35,330 bases of DNA. Source: JAGMES01 sp023128035 (lineage in GTDB: Bacteria; Bacillota; Halanaerobiia; DY22613). Both the position numbers and the translations under genes were made by a program. The stretch covers positions 1-35,330 of the forward strand of contig DAOVRZ010000055.1 in assembly GCA_030627905.1 (NCBI GenBank), read 5' to 3'. The notes beneath the pieces were generated by a model that saw only the letters and a program-made list of their open reading frames with translations, searched no databases and was not told where the DNA came from. This document shows positions 32,543 to 35,330 of the stretch, one piece after another (within the stretch, counting starts at the first letter, position 1; every line of letters begins with the position of its first letter).

Positions 32543-34248
32543 TAATCGTAAATCTGAACTAATTTTTCTTCAGTTTCATCTCGTGGTCCAACATACTCTG
32601 CTCTCTTTAGTTTCTGTTCGTTAATGCTAATTACAGGTAATTTTGCTAATAGTTCACCTGAATAATTTTCTAATGGCAATAACTGCTTTCTATGTAATAA
32701 GTTCTCTTCGTTAACAATTTGAATCTGCCAATTTTTCTCACTGAAAACCAGATTCATTTCTTCTGGTTGATACATGTTAGTTGGAATAGATTCTCCTAAC
32801 TTGCTAACTGCTGATACATGGTTATTTGCTTCATCTATTAATTTTTTACTATAATCAGAATTAATATAAAGTTCAATACATTCACTGGAATCTGAAAGCT
32901 TTTCAGTAATTAAATTATATTTGATATACTCAGCTGTCTCTTCCTCTTTTTCCCAAGCAGTTCTTTCGAGAAACTCTTTAAAAGGTGTATTTTTAGCGGT
33001 TGGATAAAATCTAGCTTCGATTTGGTTCAAATTATATTCCTGACAATATTTTTTCAGCCCAATCAGGATGGCATCTTCAACCCTACGTCCTAAAACTCTA
33101 CAGCTTAATAAGAAAGTGTCAATAAACAATTCTTCTGTACCCTTATGAGTAATAACAACTCCTACTACACCATAGTCACCAAAGCAATCTGATACCTGAA
33201 TTGTCCAGCATTCTGTATCTTCATTTTGAAGTAACTTTTCAATCTCTTCCTCAGTCCGACGAGTCGTACTTAAATTAAACTGATTTGTTCTTTGCGTTAA
33301 TTGAGAAACTCTGGCTAAATTAGCTTTCTCCATATAATTCATACTCATTTTTAATTCTAAACCTGCTAGGAAATTTTCCAAATTCATCCCACTCTGTTGA
33401 ACTTCCTGACGTTTCCGCTCAGCAATGTACATCTTAGTCCGCTTTTTATCTTCATCAGTAACTTTAAAACGGTCAAAGGCCCAAACATGTTGTAAAAATA
33501 CTGCAATCTGTTTTTTATCTTTTGGTAATAATAAGGTCAATACCTCAGGACAATTGGTCATAACTTCTGAACATTCTAATGGATTATCATCAATAAAAAT
33601 AAAACTATCTATACCTAAATTCAGTTCCTTAGCCAATGCCTTGATATTTTCTGATTTTGGTTGCCAGTTGATCTTCCAATTTGATATATAATCTCTCTTC
33701 AAAACCATCTCTGGATTCCGATCAAAAACATCCCACACATCAGGCTCATTATTTTTACTACATAAAACCAACAACATTCCATCATCATGTTTTTGTAGCA
33801 TAAATTTTTGCAGTTCTAAATATGGCCCCTCAATTTTTACACCAAGAGTACCATCTTCACCACAAACACCCTGCCATAATGTATTATCACAATCCAGTAC
33901 TATTACTTTAAAATGCTGCTTCTGCCAGGAATGTACCTTTCGAGCTAACGAAGTTCCCTTTGCAGCATAATATTTGTCACTAAACGGTAAATGACCTGCT
34001 TGATCTTTCCGTAGATCAAAAACCTGAGAAATATTATAAAATTCTCCCAACTCCGTAAAATCTACTAGATGTACATTGTCCATTTTCGACAAAGCCATCT
34101 TCCAACGTAAACAAAGTGCTTTGATATATCCGAGTACAGTTTCACTTAAGTTTAAATGGGTTGAAACAGGGAATAAACCTATAAAATACGGGATAGTCTT
34201 ACTTTTCTGCGTTAAAATTGTTATAAATTCAGTAAAGTTTCTTTCCAA
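32539..34248 (-). pseudogene. FkbH-like HAD-IIIC domain with start of a carrier domain
   Basis: A 569-residue open frame holding a HAD-superfamily IIIC/FkbH domain: catalytic loop VLDCDNTLWQGVCGEDG (nucleophile Asp119), CSKNNEPDVWDVF, IDDNPLECSEV, and a GNAT-like half (NQFNLSTTRRTEEEIE, VSDCFGDYGVVGVVI, FLLSCRVLGRRVEDAIL). FkbH proteins dephosphorylate and load a glyceryl unit from 1,3-bisphosphoglycerate onto a carrier protein in polyketide pathways; embedded in an NRPS the substrate is unknown. The C-terminus enters a carrier domain (VGPRDETEEKLVQIY) and stops at once, joined by a deletion to the A-domain tail of the next gene. The N-terminal part of the FkbH region lies in the upstream frame, so a frameshift near 34240 separates the two. 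Confidence 0.82.
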
Positions 34249-34974
34249 TCTTCAAAGCGGATTAATAAAATATTGGCACCAGAATTTGTTGAGATGAGTC
34301 TGTTTGGATCAAGTAATTCTTGAAAAACTTGATTATAGGAAGTAAACTTTACATCAACCTCCAGCCCCAATTGTTCACACCACCATGATAAATAATCCCC
34401 AATTGGGTCAGATGTAAATGTACTACTTACCACTAAAGAAATCATATCGTTACTGGAGGTAAGATTCTGTTCTCGTTTAGCTTCGATCTGATCTGCCTCT
34501 TCAGCAGTAAATATATTAATATTAGCGATCTTTTGTGCAGGATTGGAGACCACTTGAACAATAAGTTTTTGAAAATGTTCTGCTAATCTGGTCATTGTCT
34601 CTTCTATAAATAAATTTGTATTATATTCTAGAAGACAGCTCAATTCTCCAGAGATTCTTTGATATACATCAACTTTAAAATCCAGAGTAGATGTATTATG
34701 ATCAAGTCTATAAGGAGAAAACTCCAAACCGTTATTCGCAATCTGGTTTGTAGAAGCATTTTCGTTATGTAAAATCAACATTGTATCAAATAGTGGATTA
34801 CGCGAACATGGGATAGTCACATTCAATTTATCCACAATTTGCTCAAAGGGGTAATCCTGATTTTCATATGTGCTTAGAATATTTTGTTGTGCAGAGTTCA
34901 TAAATTCCAGAAAAGTACTATCAGGGGTCTGTGTCAATAGTTGTGAAACTAAAATATTTAGTTAATCTATTTGC
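34221..34974 (-). pseudogene. NRPS condensation-domain tail joined to FkbH N-terminal region
   Basis: The frame starts after a TAA at about 34975 (first ATG-like start is TTG 34937). Residues 1-165 are the end of a condensation domain (STFLEFMNSAQQNIL, YENQDYPFEQIVDKLN, SRNPLFDTMLILHN, LLEYNTNLFIEETMTRL). Residues 175-238 are the FkbH N-terminal motif SSTFTSDPIGDYLSWWCEQLG and FTSYNQVFQELLDPN, ending RFEDWKETLLNL. A one-base shift within GGAAAGAAACTTTACTG continues the same protein as FTEFITILTQKSK in the next ORF. The 5' part of the condensation domain, including its HHxxxDG motif, is missing where the transposase remnant begins. Confidence 0.82.
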
Positions 34975-35011
34975 ATTATTATAATTACTATATATATAGA
35001 ATGTGGAAGTA

Positions 35012-35330
35012 TTATTTTGTTGATGGTACTCCATTTCCATAAAATGTAACGAAAATACGTCCCTTGAAATTGTGAAAATTAGGTATTCCATATCCATTTC
35101 GCTTGATGACTTTTATCTTGTTATTTAACCCCTCTATGAAGCCATTTGTAATTTTAGAGTCAAAATAATTTAGTATTTTATTCTCCCATCGCTTTACAGT
35201 TCCCATTGTTTGATCATTGGTTCAATCCCACTTTCCTTAACATTACTATACCACTCTTCAAGGCATTGTTCAGCTTCTTTACGAGATTCGGACTGCATGA
35301 TCTCACGGAAATCCTCTTTTAGTTCATATG
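35012..35330 (-). pseudogene. ISL3-family transposase, C-terminal part, frameshifted
   Basis: The window edge lies inside the gene. Residues YELKEDFREIMQSESRKEAE and CLEEWYSNVKESGIEPMIK run in one frame to a TAA near 35197; a shift at about 35200 continues as VKRWENKILNYFDSKITNGF then VEGLNNKIK-like FIEGLNNKIKVIKRNGYG, a well-known ISL3-family C-terminal signature, ending at TAA 35012. The gene is therefore inactive. It abuts the truncated NRPS condensation domain, suggesting the element landed in the NRPS. I cannot see a clear inverted-repeat end between 34975 and 35011. Confidence 0.8.

Noticed and set aside
34946..34963. AACTAAATATTTTAGTT palindrome as an IS inverted repeat end
   Set aside because: It is a simple AT palindrome inside the NRPS remnant with no partner and no resemblance to ISL3 ends.
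1..35330. tRNA or rRNA genes
   Set aside because: No cloverleaf, TTCGANTC-type T-loop with matching arms or rRNA core sequence was found by eye.

Overview
The window is AT-rich DNA with every recognisable gene on the minus strand. It looks like a diderm member of the Bacillota: Shine-Dalgarno sites and Fur/cobalamin control are Firmicute-like, yet a TonB protein and a 22-stranded-type TonB-dependent receptor imply an outer membrane. Halanaerobiales is my best guess (inference, not proven by any marker gene here).

Read in the direction of transcription (right to left): an ISL3-type transposase remnant (35330-35012) sits against a broken nonribosomal peptide synthetase (34974-29090: partial C domain, FkbH-like HAD domain, cut PCP, then A-tail/PCP/C/A/cut PCP). 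Next is a Fur-controlled haem-type iron operon (28778-24403: binding protein, permease, ATPase, radical-SAM haem-degradation enzyme with one internal stop, flavodoxin) and a short DUF2325 gene. A tandem pair of cobalamin riboswitches (23981-23484) leads into a YitT-family membrane protein and an unannotated 33-residue Cys-rich peptide (22355-22254). A second tandem pair (21984-21397) leads into a BtuF-BtuC-BtuD corrinoid importer followed by a decayed CobN gene (17739-16063). A Fur-controlled operon (15691-10476) holds a DUF3793 protein, a ferric-type ABC importer and a methyltransferase. A fifth riboswitch precedes a short CobN C-terminal gene, ChlI and ChlD (10050-6096). A sixth riboswitch precedes BtuB and TonB (5499-2504). 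The left end holds an NRPS relic (C-PCP-thioesterase) and the frameshifted start of an ABC ATPase.

The genes form a metal and corrinoid acquisition island in which operons answering to iron (Fur boxes under good sigma-70 promoters) alternate with operons answering to cobalamin (six riboswitches, each followed by a hairpin, four with good promoters). BtuB/TonB would bring corrinoid across the outer membrane, BtuFCD across the inner membrane, and the CobN/ChlID set is a predicted metal chelatase. No ExbB/ExbD is present in the window.

A striking secondary theme is decay: in-frame nonsense codons interrupt CobN, the haem radical-SAM gene and the left NRPS relic; frameshifts break the FkbH-NRPS gene, the transposase and the left ABC ATPase; internal deletions have fused NRPS domains. 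The most novel-looking items are the tandem riboswitch-YitT-Cys-peptide unit, the duplicated promoter/riboswitch cassette, and the free-standing CobN C-terminal gene kept with ChlI/ChlD while the long CobN decays.
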